A DNA stretch of 38,298 nucleotides from Bacteroidota bacterium (GCA_024280155.1 JAJRQQ010000022.1:1-38298); one strand, 5' to 3'; positions 17,701-25,740 are shown, counted from the stretch's first letter. The notes: a model not told the origin generated them from the sequence alone. A program made the numbers and translations.

Positions 17701-17887
17701 CGTAGGTATGCTACCAATTGCACTTGCTTCGGGGACTGCAAGTGAATGGAAAAATGGATTGGCTTGGGTAATTATTGGTGGGGTTACATCTTCATTAATT
17801 CTTACAGTATATCTAGTACCTGTTGTTTATGCAGTTGTAGATGGGTTAAAAGAAAAAATTGCAAATAGAAAATTAAAAACTAATTAA
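14783..17887 (+). CDS. RND family (HAE1/AcrB-like) efflux pump, inner membrane
   Basis: 1034 aa, the usual length of AcrB-type pumps, with 12 predicted TM helices in two homologous halves: TM1 at about 12-30, then a large periplasmic loop, TM2-6 at about 335-480, TM7 near 530, a second loop, and TM8-12 from about 860 to 1025. Asp401 and Asp402 in GILVDDATVVLEN are the proton-relay pair of TM4. FFL..GKGRMRPILMTS marks the second-half conserved loop. It exports small hydrophobic or amphiphilic compounds, energised by proton motive force, as trimer with the adaptor and TolC-like channel. The substrate cannot be inferred. Confidence 0.95.
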   Translation: MNITEISIKRPSLIIVLFSVFILLGWIGFKNLSYELMPDFNQPVVVIKTVYPGAEPQEVETSVSRKIEDALSNLEGVDYLVTKSLPNASVIIANLKYGTDLDIAMQSAQRYIDNIRKDLPSTILSPEMSKVSPNDLPIMSISSTSDLSPSEFYQKMVDDYLPQIQQIKGVAEITVLGGEEREFQVKVDQEKLRHYSLSLTQVVEMINMSGIDIPAGKVQSHESSNSVRLIGKFATIEDIENVQVAMPAPGSTVYVKDIAVVVDGLKDITSISRYNGKNGIGLLLKKQGDANAVDVSTAVREKFKFIEEQNKESNVEFIIADDSTDNTIAAVESVVDDLILAVILVSIVMLLFLRSFRNSLIVLVAIPTSLVTAFAVMWMLGYTLNLMTLLAMSLIIGILVDDATVVLENIQRHLDMGKDKRTAAMDGRMEIGFSALSITLVDIVVFLPILFLQVFVADMLKQFSVVVITSTLTSLLVGFTLTPWMASRIGKSEDLQPTNFFNKFLLWFERQLDTFTEWYGKQLVWVIGHKLAFAGIILALFAGTGIMMKQNIIGKELISTGDQGKFRLNLEYDKSASIQQNNLTSHKVENFIIHQPDVESVFSNIGGPSTGIGSLGVGSPNKTEFTIQLKSKEERNGQRTEKFMLDLRNDLEKRFPEIKYSMAALGLVPRSSPVEITLSGVNVDEVMKTAQELKAVVESIPGSDNVQLSVVEGSPEYKIIPNKDKMQRLGLNSAYVGMNIRTAITGNDDATITQGGVEYPIRIWFDDDNRSNYEDLMNLTIVNPMGIPVKVAQFADVIRSNSPSLLERKDRQPAVTLTADALGRPSGSVADDVVAYVKKNPLPNGIQMTWGSDIKRQNDSFGALGSVLMISFLLIYLIMVALYDNFIYPFVVLFSIPVAIIGALLALNLNISHLSLFALLGLIMLMGLVVKNAILIVDFTNQLKEKGMHYKEALIVAGKGRMRPILMTSISMIVGMLPIALASGTASEWKNGLAWVIIGGVTSSLILTVYLVPVVYAVVDGLKEKIANRKLKTN

Positions 17888-17888
17888 T

Positions 17889-18341
17889 ATGAAATATTTA
17901 AAACTGCTGACACCATTTATACTAGGTTTGTTTTTGTTAATGTCTGTCAGTAAGTCAGAGAATACTGCAAAGTATTCTCTGACTATTAAAGCTTACAACT
18001 TAAACAATTCAACAGGATCTGTACAATTCACATTGTACAACAAAGATGGTAGTATTCCTGATGAACATTTTGAGAAATATTACAAACAGGCATCAGCTAA
18101 AATCACCAATAAGACAGCGACCTACACATTCAAGAATCTTCCTATTGGAAAATATGCTGTTAATATTCATCATGATGAGAACAATGACAAAAAAATTGAA
18201 AAGGGTTGGATACTTCCTATAGAAGGAATTGGCTTTTCAAATTTTGAAGACATTGGTTTCAGTAATCGTCCCAATTTTAAAAAAGCTAGCTTTAGTTTGA
18301 CAAAGAATACAACAAAAAAAATTAAAATAATTTACATGTAA
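17889..18341 (+). CDS. DUF2141 family secreted protein
   Basis: 150 aa with an N-terminal signal/anchor (residues 3-20). The mature part is a small beta-sandwich: LTIKAYNLNNSTGSVQFTLYN at the start, YTFKNLPIGKYAVNIHHDENNDKKIEKGW in the middle and PIEGIGFSN with IGFSNRPNF after it. These match the DUF2141 pattern (GxYAxxxxHDxNxNxxxD...PxEGxGFSN). The function of the family is not established. The gene begins one base after the pump stop and ends one base before the next start, so it is clearly part of the efflux operon. Confidence 0.85.
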   Translation: MKYLKLLTPFILGLFLLMSVSKSENTAKYSLTIKAYNLNNSTGSVQFTLYNKDGSIPDEHFEKYYKQASAKITNKTATYTFKNLPIGKYAVNIHHDENNDKKIEKGWILPIEGIGFSNFEDIGFSNRPNFKKASFSLTKNTTKKIKIIYM

Positions 18342-18342
18342 G

Positions 18343-19161
18343 ATGAAAGAAATTTTCAAAAAATTAACAACCTACCATCATTTTTTAGTATTTCTAATCA
18401 TTCTAACGGTTTTAAAAATTGCAAATGTTTTTATTACGGAAGGAAGTGAACATGGATTTCAATTTGCATTATTAGGTGTAGGATTAATTGTTATTTCAAC
18501 GGTCTTACATTTTATTTTCAGCTTTCTATTTGATAAGAAAAAGAAATATTTACACTCATTAATTAGTACGTTTCTCGTTATCGTGATGCTTTCTCATGCA
18601 GATCCAGAACCGATTCGTGGCGTTATGGTGATTTTATTTCTCTATGTTGCAAAATTCTTTATTAAATATAAAGGAGAAAATATTTTTAATCCTGTTGCTT
18701 TTACCATTGGATTTGTAACACTAATTTCATTCTTTTTACCCAACATTGGTGTCCCTCCGATGGATTTTACAGGAATTGACATCCGTTTTCCAATTGCAGG
18801 AATGCAAATACCATTACCTATTCTCCCCATCACCTTAGCATTAATTTTTAATGTTGGTCGATTAAAAAAGCACCCTCTAGCTTTAACGTACATACTTTTT
18901 GCAATACTTATCGGAGCAACCTCGGGGGCATTAACGGATAATTTGTTTTCCTTCCTTACAATTGTTCTATTTACAGGTACAGCATTAGTTGTTGAACCAA
19001 AAACATCACCGACAGAAATAAAGCATCAAGTCATTTACGGAGGACTACTGGCAATTTTTATCGCTACTTTAGATTTACTATCTGTACCAAATGCGATCGT
19101 TCTCGGATTATTAGTCGGAAACTTGGCTTGGTATATTTTTAAAAAAATTAAAACCACATAA
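18343..19161 (+). CDS. NqrB/RnfD-like polytopic membrane protein
   Basis: 272 aa with about eight to nine hydrophobic helices. The layout and the segment FLYVAKFFIKYKGENIFNPVAF (about 98-119) resemble the NQR2/RnfD/RnfE family, the membrane subunits of Na+-translocating NADH:quinone and Rnf complexes, where YxKxxxIFNPxAF is typical. The canonical covalent-FMN SGAT motif is not cleanly present; the nearest is GATSGALTDN. No other Nqr or Rnf subunit is encoded here. Its place inside an RND efflux operon (one base after DUF2141, two bases before the cupin gene) is unusual. Alternative reading: a stand-alone transporter related to the family. Confidence 0.65.
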   Translation: MKEIFKKLTTYHHFLVFLIILTVLKIANVFITEGSEHGFQFALLGVGLIVISTVLHFIFSFLFDKKKKYLHSLISTFLVIVMLSHADPEPIRGVMVILFLYVAKFFIKYKGENIFNPVAFTIGFVTLISFFLPNIGVPPMDFTGIDIRFPIAGMQIPLPILPITLALIFNVGRLKKHPLALTYILFAILIGATSGALTDNLFSFLTIVLFTGTALVVEPKTSPTEIKHQVIYGGLLAIFIATLDLLSVPNAIVLGLLVGNLAWYIFKKIKTT

Positions 19162-19163
19162 TT

Positions 19164-19454
19164 ATGTTACAAAAAGACGCAATCAATTCACTCAAATTTG
19201 ATGGGTTAAAAACGAATTTACTTGTCAACAATGAAACAGGAAAAATCATTCTAATATCATTGGAGAAAGGAGCTGTTTTAGCAAAACACGTTTCTGAAAC
19301 AGATGCAAGTATTACCATTATTGAAGGAGAAATCACTTTTGAAATTAATGGTGAGAAATACACGATGCAACAAGGTGATGTATTTGACTTCAAAAAGAAT
19401 GAAGTTCATGAACTTGTTGGAATAGTAAATGCGAAAGTTTTGCTTTGTAAATAA
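19164..19454 (+). CDS. Small cupin-domain protein, last gene of efflux operon
   Basis: 96 aa, one cupin barrel. The first conserved motif is weak (EKGAVLAKHVSETDASITIIEGEI; only one His), and the second reads QQGDVFDFKKNEVHEL, with His in VHEL. Such small cupins often bind a metal or a small ligand and act as sensors or isomerases; no catalytic function can be assigned. It follows the NqrB/RnfD-like gene by two bases. Confidence 0.85.
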   Translation: MLQKDAINSLKFDGLKTNLLVNNETGKIILISLEKGAVLAKHVSETDASITIIEGEITFEINGEKYTMQQGDVFDFKKNEVHELVGIVNAKVLLCK

Positions 19455-19486
19455 ATAATTTTTTACTATTGTGTGCTGAAGGGAAA

Positions 19487-19508
19487 TTTGATAAAGGCCT
19501 ATATCAAA
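19487..19508 (+). terminator. Weak hairpin after the efflux operon
   Basis: TTTGATA and TATCAAA form a 7-bp stem around an 8-base loop (AAGGCCTA), 32 bases after the cupin stop, and an A/T-rich stretch follows. The stem is AT-rich and has no proper T-run, so termination here is uncertain. Confidence 0.3.
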
Positions 19509-19526
19509 AGTTTATAAAAAAATCTT

Positions 19527-20051
19527 ATGGAACATCAGTTAAGCCTGCTAATAATTTTACTTTTAAATTTATTAAGTTTTGATGTAAATTCTCAACTAGA
19601 TACAGTTTCAGTTTCTAAAAACGCAGTATATATTGAAGCAAGAGGACTTGGTGGATACGGCTCTCTAAATTATGAAAGGATTGTACCTCTGAAAAAATCT
19701 ATATCTCTTGGAATTAGGTTAGGGCTAAGTACTTATAAAATTAAAGACTTCATGGGGAAGATTAATCCAGATATTATTGTCCCAATTTCCCTAAATGGCT
19801 TATATGGTAAAAAACATAAAATTGAATTTGGAATAGGACAAACAATATCAAGTCTTGTTAAAATTGACTATTCGAGTTGGACACCACATCGAGAAGTGAA
19901 GTTCAGTACAACATTTTCTATTGGTTATAGGTATCAGAAAAACACTGGTGGACTTATATATCGCTGGAGCTATACACCAATAATTGAATTCAATAAATAC
20001 TTTAGACACTGGGGAGGTATGTCTATTGGGTATGCATTTAAAACAAAATAG
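19527..20051 (+). CDS. Hypothetical outer-membrane-like protein
   Basis: 174 aa with a signal peptide (residues 1-22, ending FDVNSQ). The mature part alternates amphipathic strands with glycines and aromatic residues (YIEARGLGGYGSLNYERI, KFSTTFSIGYRYQ, GGLIYRWSYTPIIEF) and ends in SIGYAFKTK, like a small beta barrel of the outer membrane. No named family is recognised. It ends one base before the glycerophosphodiesterase-like gene, so the two are probably co-transcribed. Confidence 0.7.
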   Translation: MEHQLSLLIILLLNLLSFDVNSQLDTVSVSKNAVYIEARGLGGYGSLNYERIVPLKKSISLGIRLGLSTYKIKDFMGKINPDIIVPISLNGLYGKKHKIEFGIGQTISSLVKIDYSSWTPHREVKFSTTFSIGYRYQKNTGGLIYRWSYTPIIEFNKYFRHWGGMSIGYAFKTK

Positions 20052-20052
20052 T

Positions 20053-20871
20053 ATGAAAAATATTATCAAAATTTTGCCTGTACTGATAATTCTAATTTCT
20101 TGTCAAAAAGAGAACTTTAATATCACAAATTTAAATAACAATAAAATATCAGCCCTAGGGCATGGAGGTATGGGAATAGCATCCGTATATCCACTGAATA
20201 GTTTTGAATCAATTCTAAATTGTTTGAGCATAGGTGCAGATGGAACAGAAATAGATATTCAAATGACAAAAGATAGTGTTTTAGTTGCTTTTCATGAAGA
20301 AAAACTAGAACATGTAACAAATAAGTCTGGAAATATTTTTAATAAAACATGGGCAGAAATTAAAGGTGCAACGTACAAAGAACCTCTTTATGGAAATTAT
20401 CAGGTAGTAACATTAGATGAGATTTTTTCTAATACAGAAAATGTAACAAAATATACTTTTTTTATTGATTGTAAAAACTTTAATCCTGACACTTCAGCAT
20501 TCTACCTGAATACATTTAACAATTCACTTATCAAAATAATAGAAAAGCATAACTTAAGTAACAATGTGTACATAGAGATGAAGAGAAGTGATATTATTGG
20601 GTCTTTAAGAGCCAAAAAACCAAATTGGAAAATATTTGCATATCACTATTTTGATCAAGCTATGGCACTAGTTAATGAATTTCAACTACAAGGAATAGTA
20701 ATGTCATTTGACAAGATTACGAAAGAACAAGTTTTAGAAGCGCATAATAATGGAACGATGGTCGCTGTTTTCAATACACATTCAAAAAGTAAAAACATTG
20801 AAGCTATTGAGAAAAATGTAGATTTTATTCAATCGGATAAGTTAGATCATCTAATTAAAATATTGAATTAA
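20053..20871 (+). CDS. Glycerophosphodiester phosphodiesterase-family lipoprotein
   Basis: 272 aa. ATG 20053 was chosen over the upstream in-frame 19984 because it gives a lipoprotein signal with lipobox LIISC (Cys17 follows ILIS) and avoids overlap with the preceding gene. GDPD-type active-site residues are present: HGG at 37-39, Glu66 and Asp68 in GADGTEIDIQMTKD, and His81. The family hydrolyses glycerophosphodiesters to glycerol-3-phosphate. Two positions are unusual: the common HRG reads HGG, and the HD after strand 3 reads HE. Catalysis is therefore likely but not certain. It probably sits on the periplasmic side of a membrane. Confidence 0.8.
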   Translation: MKNIIKILPVLIILISCQKENFNITNLNNNKISALGHGGMGIASVYPLNSFESILNCLSIGADGTEIDIQMTKDSVLVAFHEEKLEHVTNKSGNIFNKTWAEIKGATYKEPLYGNYQVVTLDEIFSNTENVTKYTFFIDCKNFNPDTSAFYLNTFNNSLIKIIEKHNLSNNVYIEMKRSDIIGSLRAKKPNWKIFAYHYFDQAMALVNEFQLQGIVMSFDKITKEQVLEAHNNGTMVAVFNTHSKSKNIEAIEKNVDFIQSDKLDHLIKILN

Positions 20872-21044
20872 ATTTAAAAATTCGGGACAGTACCTTTTAA
20901 AGGGGGTCGGTTCATTTTTTTAGTTCGAATACTATTCTTTCTTTTTAGAGGAGACTCTTAACCTAACATCAATGTTGAGTTCCTCAAGATGCCTGTAAAA
21001 ACATTATTATGAATCGTTATACCTAGGTTGAATACGAAATTCTA

Positions 21045-21419
21045 CTATTTCAAATAAATCTCCATAAATTTATCCAACGTAATTGTTTCGTCGCCAACTT
21101 TTAAATTATGTACACCACATGAACTTAAAAAACGTCCCATAACCATACGAGAAATTCGTTCATCGTTATTCATCTTTAAAGTTGCTTTATGAGAACTTGC
21201 GTCATAATCAACCGTAAAATAAGAAGTGTAATATCCTGCATTCTTTTTAACCTGTTCAGCAGTTACATTCGACGGTAATACATAGGTATATTCTCCTGAA
21301 ACTTTACTTGCTGCTAATTCAGATTTTGTTTCTGCAATTGCAATCGTTTTTACATCTTGTGCGAATGTAGTTGCAGTTAATGTTAAAATAGCAATAAGGG
21401 TAAAAAATAACTTTTTCAT
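21045..21419 (-). CDS. Small secreted protein of unknown function
   Basis: 124 aa. The signal peptide (residues 1-20) ends TTFAQD. The mature 104 residues contain a charged first part, an YTVDYDASSHKATLKMN-like beta segment and a short helical end (VMGRFLSSCGVHNLKVGDETITLDKFMEIYLK) with a single Cys. It looks like a small periplasmic alpha/beta protein; I recognise no family. It is divergent from the RNase HII gene and stands alone, downstream of nothing on its own strand. Confidence 0.75.
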   Translation of the reverse strand: MKKLFFTLIAILTLTATTFAQDVKTIAIAETKSELAASKVSGEYTYVLPSNVTAEQVKKNAGYYTSYFTVDYDASSHKATLKMNNDERISRMVMGRFLSSCGVHNLKVGDETITLDKFMEIYLK

Positions 21420-21515
21420 AAGATTCTATATTTGTTGTTCAATTAAAACGCATTAATAACTCAAAAAGTTGCGTATCTTCACGACAATATACAACAATTA
21501 AACCAACATGGTTGC

Positions 21516-22124
21516 ATGACTCAACTAAAAAAATATTTCAAAAAAGGAATCCTAGAAGCAGGATGTGATGAAGCTGGCAGAGGATGTTTGGCAGGCCCAG
21601 TGGTTGCTGCTGCCGTTATTCTACCTAAAAACTTTAAGAATGAACTGCTCAATGATTCAAAAAAATTAACCGAAGCACAGCGAAATAAACTTCGCCCAAT
21701 TATCGAAAAAGAAGCCCTTGCTTATGGCGTTGCTTTTGTAGATGAGAAAGAAATTGATCAGATTAACATTCTAAATGCGAGTTTTACTGCAATGCACAGA
21801 GCTGTTGACCAACTGAATAAAAAACCAGAGTTGTTACTTATCGACGGTAATCGATTCAATCCTTATCCAGAGATTGCTCACGAATGTATCATCAAAGGAG
21901 ATGGAAAATATCTCTCGATTGCTGCGGCTTCTATTCTTGCTAAAACTTATCGTGATGAATATATGGAAAAAATACACCAAGAATTCCCCCTTTATGATTG
22001 GAATAAAAATAAAGGGTATCCTACTAAAAAACATCGCATTGCAATTTTAGAAAATGGGGATTGCAAATACCACCGTAAAACTTTTCAATTACTTCCCGAG
22101 AATCAATTATCTCTTTTCGAATGA
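21516..22124 (+). CDS. rnhB: Ribonuclease HII
   Basis: 202 aa. It cuts the RNA strand of RNA-DNA hybrids and removes single ribonucleotides misincorporated into DNA. Acidic active-site residues are visible: Asp18-Glu19 in GCDEAGRGCLAGPV, and the Asp of LLIDGN. DSKKLTEAQR and AAASILAKTYRDEYM are standard RNase HII signatures. A three-codon ORF (ATG at 21508, stop at 21517-21519) overlaps its start codon. It overlaps the Nudix gene by four bases (ATGA). Confidence 0.96.
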   Translation: MTQLKKYFKKGILEAGCDEAGRGCLAGPVVAAAVILPKNFKNELLNDSKKLTEAQRNKLRPIIEKEALAYGVAFVDEKEIDQINILNASFTAMHRAVDQLNKKPELLLIDGNRFNPYPEIAHECIIKGDGKYLSIAAASILAKTYRDEYMEKIHQEFPLYDWNKNKGYPTKKHRIAILENGDCKYHRKTFQLLPENQLSLFE

Positions 22125-22558
22125 AAAAATTCAATGTTCGCTGCTATGGAATCATAATCAATGATGAAAATGAGATTCTTCTTTCTGACGAAAATCGTTT
22201 TGGTCGTTCATTTACTAAATTTATTGGTGGCGGTTTAGAGTTCGGTGAAGGCACAAAAGAATGTTTAAAACGTGAAATCAAGGAAGAATTGAATATAGAA
22301 ATTGAGGTTGGTGATTTATTCTATGTGAATGATTTCTTTCAAATTTCTTCTTTCAGTGAGAATGACCAAATCATCAGTTTTTATTATTTCGTTGATGAAT
22401 TTGATTATGCTGCGATTCCTACGCTAAAAAAATCCACTTTGGAGAAAGCAAACGGAGAATCTTTTCGTTGGAAGTCATTGACTGAACTATGTGAGGATGA
22501 TTTAACTTTCCCGATAGACAAAGTGGTTGTCGGAAAATTAAAAGAAAAAACAATTTAA
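22121..22558 (+). CDS. Nudix hydrolase
   Basis: 145 aa. A perfect Nudix box spans residues 37-57: Gly37, Glu43, Arg51-Glu52 and Glu55-Glu56 in the pattern GX5EX7REX2EE. The enzyme hydrolyses a nucleoside diphosphate linked to another group X, with Mg2+ at the box. The substrate is undefined. Being translationally coupled to RNase HII suggests a housekeeping or nucleotide-cleaning role (inference). Its stop overlaps that of the convergent Ppx/GppA gene by four bases. Confidence 0.93.
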   Translation: MKKFNVRCYGIIINDENEILLSDENRFGRSFTKFIGGGLEFGEGTKECLKREIKEELNIEIEVGDLFYVNDFFQISSFSENDQIISFYYFVDEFDYAAIPTLKKSTLEKANGESFRWKSLTELCEDDLTFPIDKVVVGKLKEKTI

Positions 22559-23445
22559 CGTTCCATAAAAACACCTTCTTTCAACGAGTAAGGCGAAATA
22601 AAAACCTGTTCTGTAGCTAATTTTTCCATTACCCATTTCACTTTAAAAGCTGCAATGGGTAACATTCTTTTTCGGATAGGAGAGATAAAAGAATTTGACA
22701 TTCTATCTTCCAATGAAGAATATAAAATTGATTCAATGACATCATCCAACCTTTTTTTCGGTACTTCAACCGTTCTATTATCTTTAGGGAAATCTGCATG
22801 AAAAGATAATTTATACAATGTTTCAAAGCTACCCGAAGCACCGATAAGAATGGAGGATTTTGAATTATTAAAAAAGTCTCCTTCATTCTTCGCTAAAAAT
22901 CGATTAATTTTTTCAAAATGTTCTGGTGTAAAATCTTCTGGATGCTCTAAATATTGGTATATACGAGAAACACCAACATCTAAACTCACAGCATTCATAG
23001 CATCATTATTCTGCACATGGATAAATTCTGTACTTCCACCTCCGATATCCATGATTACAGTATCTTTTTCAAAATCGTGCAACCATTTCACTCCTTGATA
23101 AATCAATTGAGCTTCTTTTTTACCTGAAACAATCTCTATTTCTAAGTCCAATTCGTTTCTTGAGAAATCAATCAATTCTTTGCTATTTTTTGCAGCACGC
23201 AATGCTGAAGTACCAACTCCAAGAACATCGTCAACATCCATTTCATAACACAAGAACATAAAATGTCGCAGAGCATCTTTGGCTCGTTCCATCGCATCTG
23301 GCGTGATAATCCCTTGATTGATTCCCCCCATACCTAATAAAACGGACATTTTATCAGAATATATTCTACAGAATTGACCATTGACAACCTCACCAATCAG
23401 TAGGTTGAAAGTATTTGTGCCTAAATCAATTACTGCTCGTTTCAT
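22555..23445 (-). CDS. Ppx/GppA family phosphatase
   Basis: 296 aa with the ASKHA ATPase-like fold: the phosphate-1 loop VIDLGTNTFNLLI at residues 4-16 and phosphate-2 motif MDIGGGSTEF near 135-145. The family hydrolyses polyphosphate (Ppx) or pppGpp (GppA). At about 300 aa it lacks the C-terminal HD domain of E. coli Ppx/GppA, as is usual for Bacteroidota. It ends convergently, overlapping the Nudix gene, and begins one base after the ABC permease stop, so it is probably the third gene of that leftward operon. Confidence 0.92.
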   Translation of the reverse strand: MKRAVIDLGTNTFNLLIGEVVNGQFCRIYSDKMSVLLGMGGINQGIITPDAMERAKDALRHFMFLCYEMDVDDVLGVGTSALRAAKNSKELIDFSRNELDLEIEIVSGKKEAQLIYQGVKWLHDFEKDTVIMDIGGGSTEFIHVQNNDAMNAVSLDVGVSRIYQYLEHPEDFTPEHFEKINRFLAKNEGDFFNNSKSSILIGASGSFETLYKLSFHADFPKDNRTVEVPKKRLDDVIESILYSSLEDRMSNSFISPIRKRMLPIAAFKVKWVMEKLATEQVFISPYSLKEGVFMER

Positions 23446-23446
23446 T

Positions 23447-24787
23447 TTACGTTTTTTTCAACCATTTAAACACATGACGCAAACGAACACGATGTCCAAA
23501 TTGTAAAATTCCATTCTTATAAAGTCGTGAAGCAATCATCATAACTATTATTGCCGAAAAAAGAAGAATAATCATAGAAAGATAAATCTGATACGCTTCC
23601 CCTACTCCGTAGCCCGTTGCTAGTTTTACCATCACAACTACTGGTGAGGTAAATGGTAAATAATGAAAGAAGGTTGTCAAACCACTGTCGGGGTAATAGA
23701 GAGAATGGTATCCTGCATACAAGGCAAAGAATAACAAGAATATCAACGGTAAAACAAATTGTTGCCCATCACTTTCTGAACCTGTTGTTGCTCCAATTGC
23801 TGCGAAAATTGCACCATAGAATAAGTATCCTAACAAGAAAAATATAAGGAAGAAAAAAGTCATATTCACAAAATGAATACGGTCGAACACTAATTCTACA
23901 AACTCATTGTATTCTCTCGCTGCAAAATGACTTTCTTGAAAACTTTGATTAGCGCCATCAACGATGAGTTCATTCACATTCATTTTACTTGCATCCAATA
24001 AATCAGGAAAAATAGTTTCTCGCATAAAATACAATCCTGCACCGATGATTACTGTCCAAAAAACGAACTGTAAAAAAGCAGAGAATCCAATACCGATTAT
24101 TTTTCCTTGCATCAACTGTCGTGGTGAAGTGGTTGCCAATAAAACTTCGACAATTCGATTACTTTTTTCGACTGCAACACTTCGAAGAATGGTCATACCG
24201 AAGAGGAAAATGAATAAGAAAATAATCACTCCATAAAAATAACCTACCCAACCCTCTAATTTGCTCGATTGATTGTTCGGGTCATACACATCTGCAAATG
24301 TAAGATTGAGTTTCTGCTTAATTTTCAGATATTCTTTCAATGGAATTTCATCAAAACGTTCTATGAGAATCTCTTCTAATCGACGCTCGATTTGAAATTG
24401 AATTCTGGTTTGCATTCGAACACTTGGGGCTTCTCGGTAGAATACAAAACCAATTTTATTGCTCAATACTTTTTCATTGATTTCGAGAAAGGCATCATAT
24501 TCTTGGAATTTCTTACCATTTGCAAAATCATCGAGCGTTAACACACCGTTATAAAATGCATAATCTATCGCCTTATCTTCTCCAGGCATAATTTTACTAT
24601 CCAGCAAGTTTCCATGGTCAGCAATCAATACTTTCCAATGCTGTTTTGAATTTCCGCCGAGGGAAAACAACAAATAAATCATTCCAAGAACGACTAATGG
24701 TCCGATGAATGAGAACAGAATAAACGAACGAGTTCCAATTCTCTCCTTAAATTCTCTGAGGGCAATTAATAAACTATTCTTCATCAC
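23447..24787 (-). CDS. ABC transporter permease (ABC-2 type, NatB-like)
   Basis: 446 aa. TM1 lies near residues 20-43, then a large extracytoplasmic domain (about 45-185), then five TM helices (about 180-215, 230-255, 310-345, 350-375 and 405-425). This is the layout of the NatB/YhaP type of ABC-2 permeases, which export Na+, drugs or peptides in other bacteria. It overlaps the ATP-binding gene by 14 bases. ATG 24787 was taken; a second Met follows immediately. Confidence 0.88.
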   Translation of the reverse strand: MMKNSLLIALREFKERIGTRSFILFSFIGPLVVLGMIYLLFSLGGNSKQHWKVLIADHGNLLDSKIMPGEDKAIDYAFYNGVLTLDDFANGKKFQEYDAFLEINEKVLSNKIGFVFYREAPSVRMQTRIQFQIERRLEEILIERFDEIPLKEYLKIKQKLNLTFADVYDPNNQSSKLEGWVGYFYGVIIFLFIFLFGMTILRSVAVEKSNRIVEVLLATTSPRQLMQGKIIGIGFSAFLQFVFWTVIIGAGLYFMRETIFPDLLDASKMNVNELIVDGANQSFQESHFAAREYNEFVELVFDRIHFVNMTFFFLIFFLLGYLFYGAIFAAIGATTGSESDGQQFVLPLIFLLFFALYAGYHSLYYPDSGLTTFFHYLPFTSPVVVMVKLATGYGVGEAYQIYLSMIILLFSAIIVMMIASRLYKNGILQFGHRVRLRHVFKWLKKT

Positions 24788-25706
24788 TTACCTCCTCTTT
24801 TGGTTGAACTAACCCGATAAAAACATCTTGCATTGAAGGAAGAACTTCCCACGCTGCTTCAATTTCTATCTGTCCAATTAATACTTTTAACAAATCTTGA
24901 AAAGAATTCTCTCCTCTCATTTTCACGCGAACAACAAAACGGTCATCACCGAGAATATCTTTATCAATCACTTCGAAACCTGTCCAAAGTGCATTGACAA
25001 AAGCAATCATACTTCCTTTAAACCGAACAGCATACATGCCCATTTTCTGTTCTGCTTGTAATTCAGAAATAGAACCTTCTGCAATTTTCTTTGCTTCATG
25101 AATCAAAACTGCTCTATCGCAAATTTCTTCGATACTTTTCATGTTATGCGAAGAAAGAATAATCGTTTTTCCTGCAGCACGCATCTCAATAAGTTCTTGC
25201 TTAATCAGCTCCACATTAATAGGGTCAAAGCCACTAAATGGTTCATCGAGAATGAGTAATTGAGGTTCATGCAACACTGCGCAAATAAATTGAACTTTCT
25301 GAGCCATTCCTTTCGAAAGTTCTTCAATTCTTTTATTTCTCCAATCGTTGATTTGAAATTTATCGAACCAATAATCCATTTTCGTTAGGACATCTTTCTT
25401 TGAAAAACCACGTAAACGACCTAGAAACAATGCATGATTATGAACTGTCATTCTTTTGTACAATCCTCTTTCCTCTGGGAGATAACCAATTTCGGCCAAA
25501 TCTTTGTCCGTCATTAAATTTCCGTTGAATCGAACAGAACCTGCATCTTGTTGGACAATTCGATTGATAATCCGAATCAAAGTTGTTTTCCCTGCACCAT
25601 TAGGACCGAGCAAACCGAAGATTTCGCCTTTTCTCACAGAAAGAGAAACGTCATTCAACGCCTCCTTTCGATAGAATGTTTTGGATATATTTTTAATTTC
25701 AAGCAT
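24774..25706 (-). CDS. ABC transporter ATP-binding protein (NatA-like)
   Basis: 310 aa from ATG 25706 (MLEIKNISKTFYRKEALNDV); the longer in-frame start at 25736 adds ten residues not seen in the family. Walker A is GPNGAGKT at 34-41, signature LSKGMAQ, Walker B LLILDEPFSGFDP and switch His in LSSHNM. The C-terminal ~80 residues resemble the extension found on NatA-type exporter ATPases. It energises the permease encoded by the overlapping downstream gene. Its upstream region contains the dispersed repeat copy B, so its promoter may lie inside or just next to the repeat. Confidence 0.93.
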   Translation of the reverse strand: MLEIKNISKTFYRKEALNDVSLSVRKGEIFGLLGPNGAGKTTLIRIINRIVQQDAGSVRFNGNLMTDKDLAEIGYLPEERGLYKRMTVHNHALFLGRLRGFSKKDVLTKMDYWFDKFQINDWRNKRIEELSKGMAQKVQFICAVLHEPQLLILDEPFSGFDPINVELIKQELIEMRAAGKTIILSSHNMKSIEEICDRAVLIHEAKKIAEGSISELQAEQKMGMYAVRFKGSMIAFVNALWTGFEVIDKDILGDDRFVVRVKMRGENSFQDLLKVLIGQIEIEAAWEVLPSMQDVFIGLVQPKEEVSDEE

Positions 25707-25740
25707 ACAGTTGTGAAGATAAAAATTAATTGTCAATTAT

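Noticed and set aside
18343-19161. Reading the NqrB/RnfD-like gene as part of a full Rnf or Nqr complex
   Set aside because: No RnfA/B/C/E/G or NqrA/C-F gene is present and the SGAT flavin motif is not clear.
20872-21044. Possible terminator or REP in the gap between the convergent GDPD and small secreted-protein genes
   Set aside because: Only short palindromes (CCTTTTAAAGG, AACAT-CA-ATGTT) are present and none has a stem plus T-run good enough to call.
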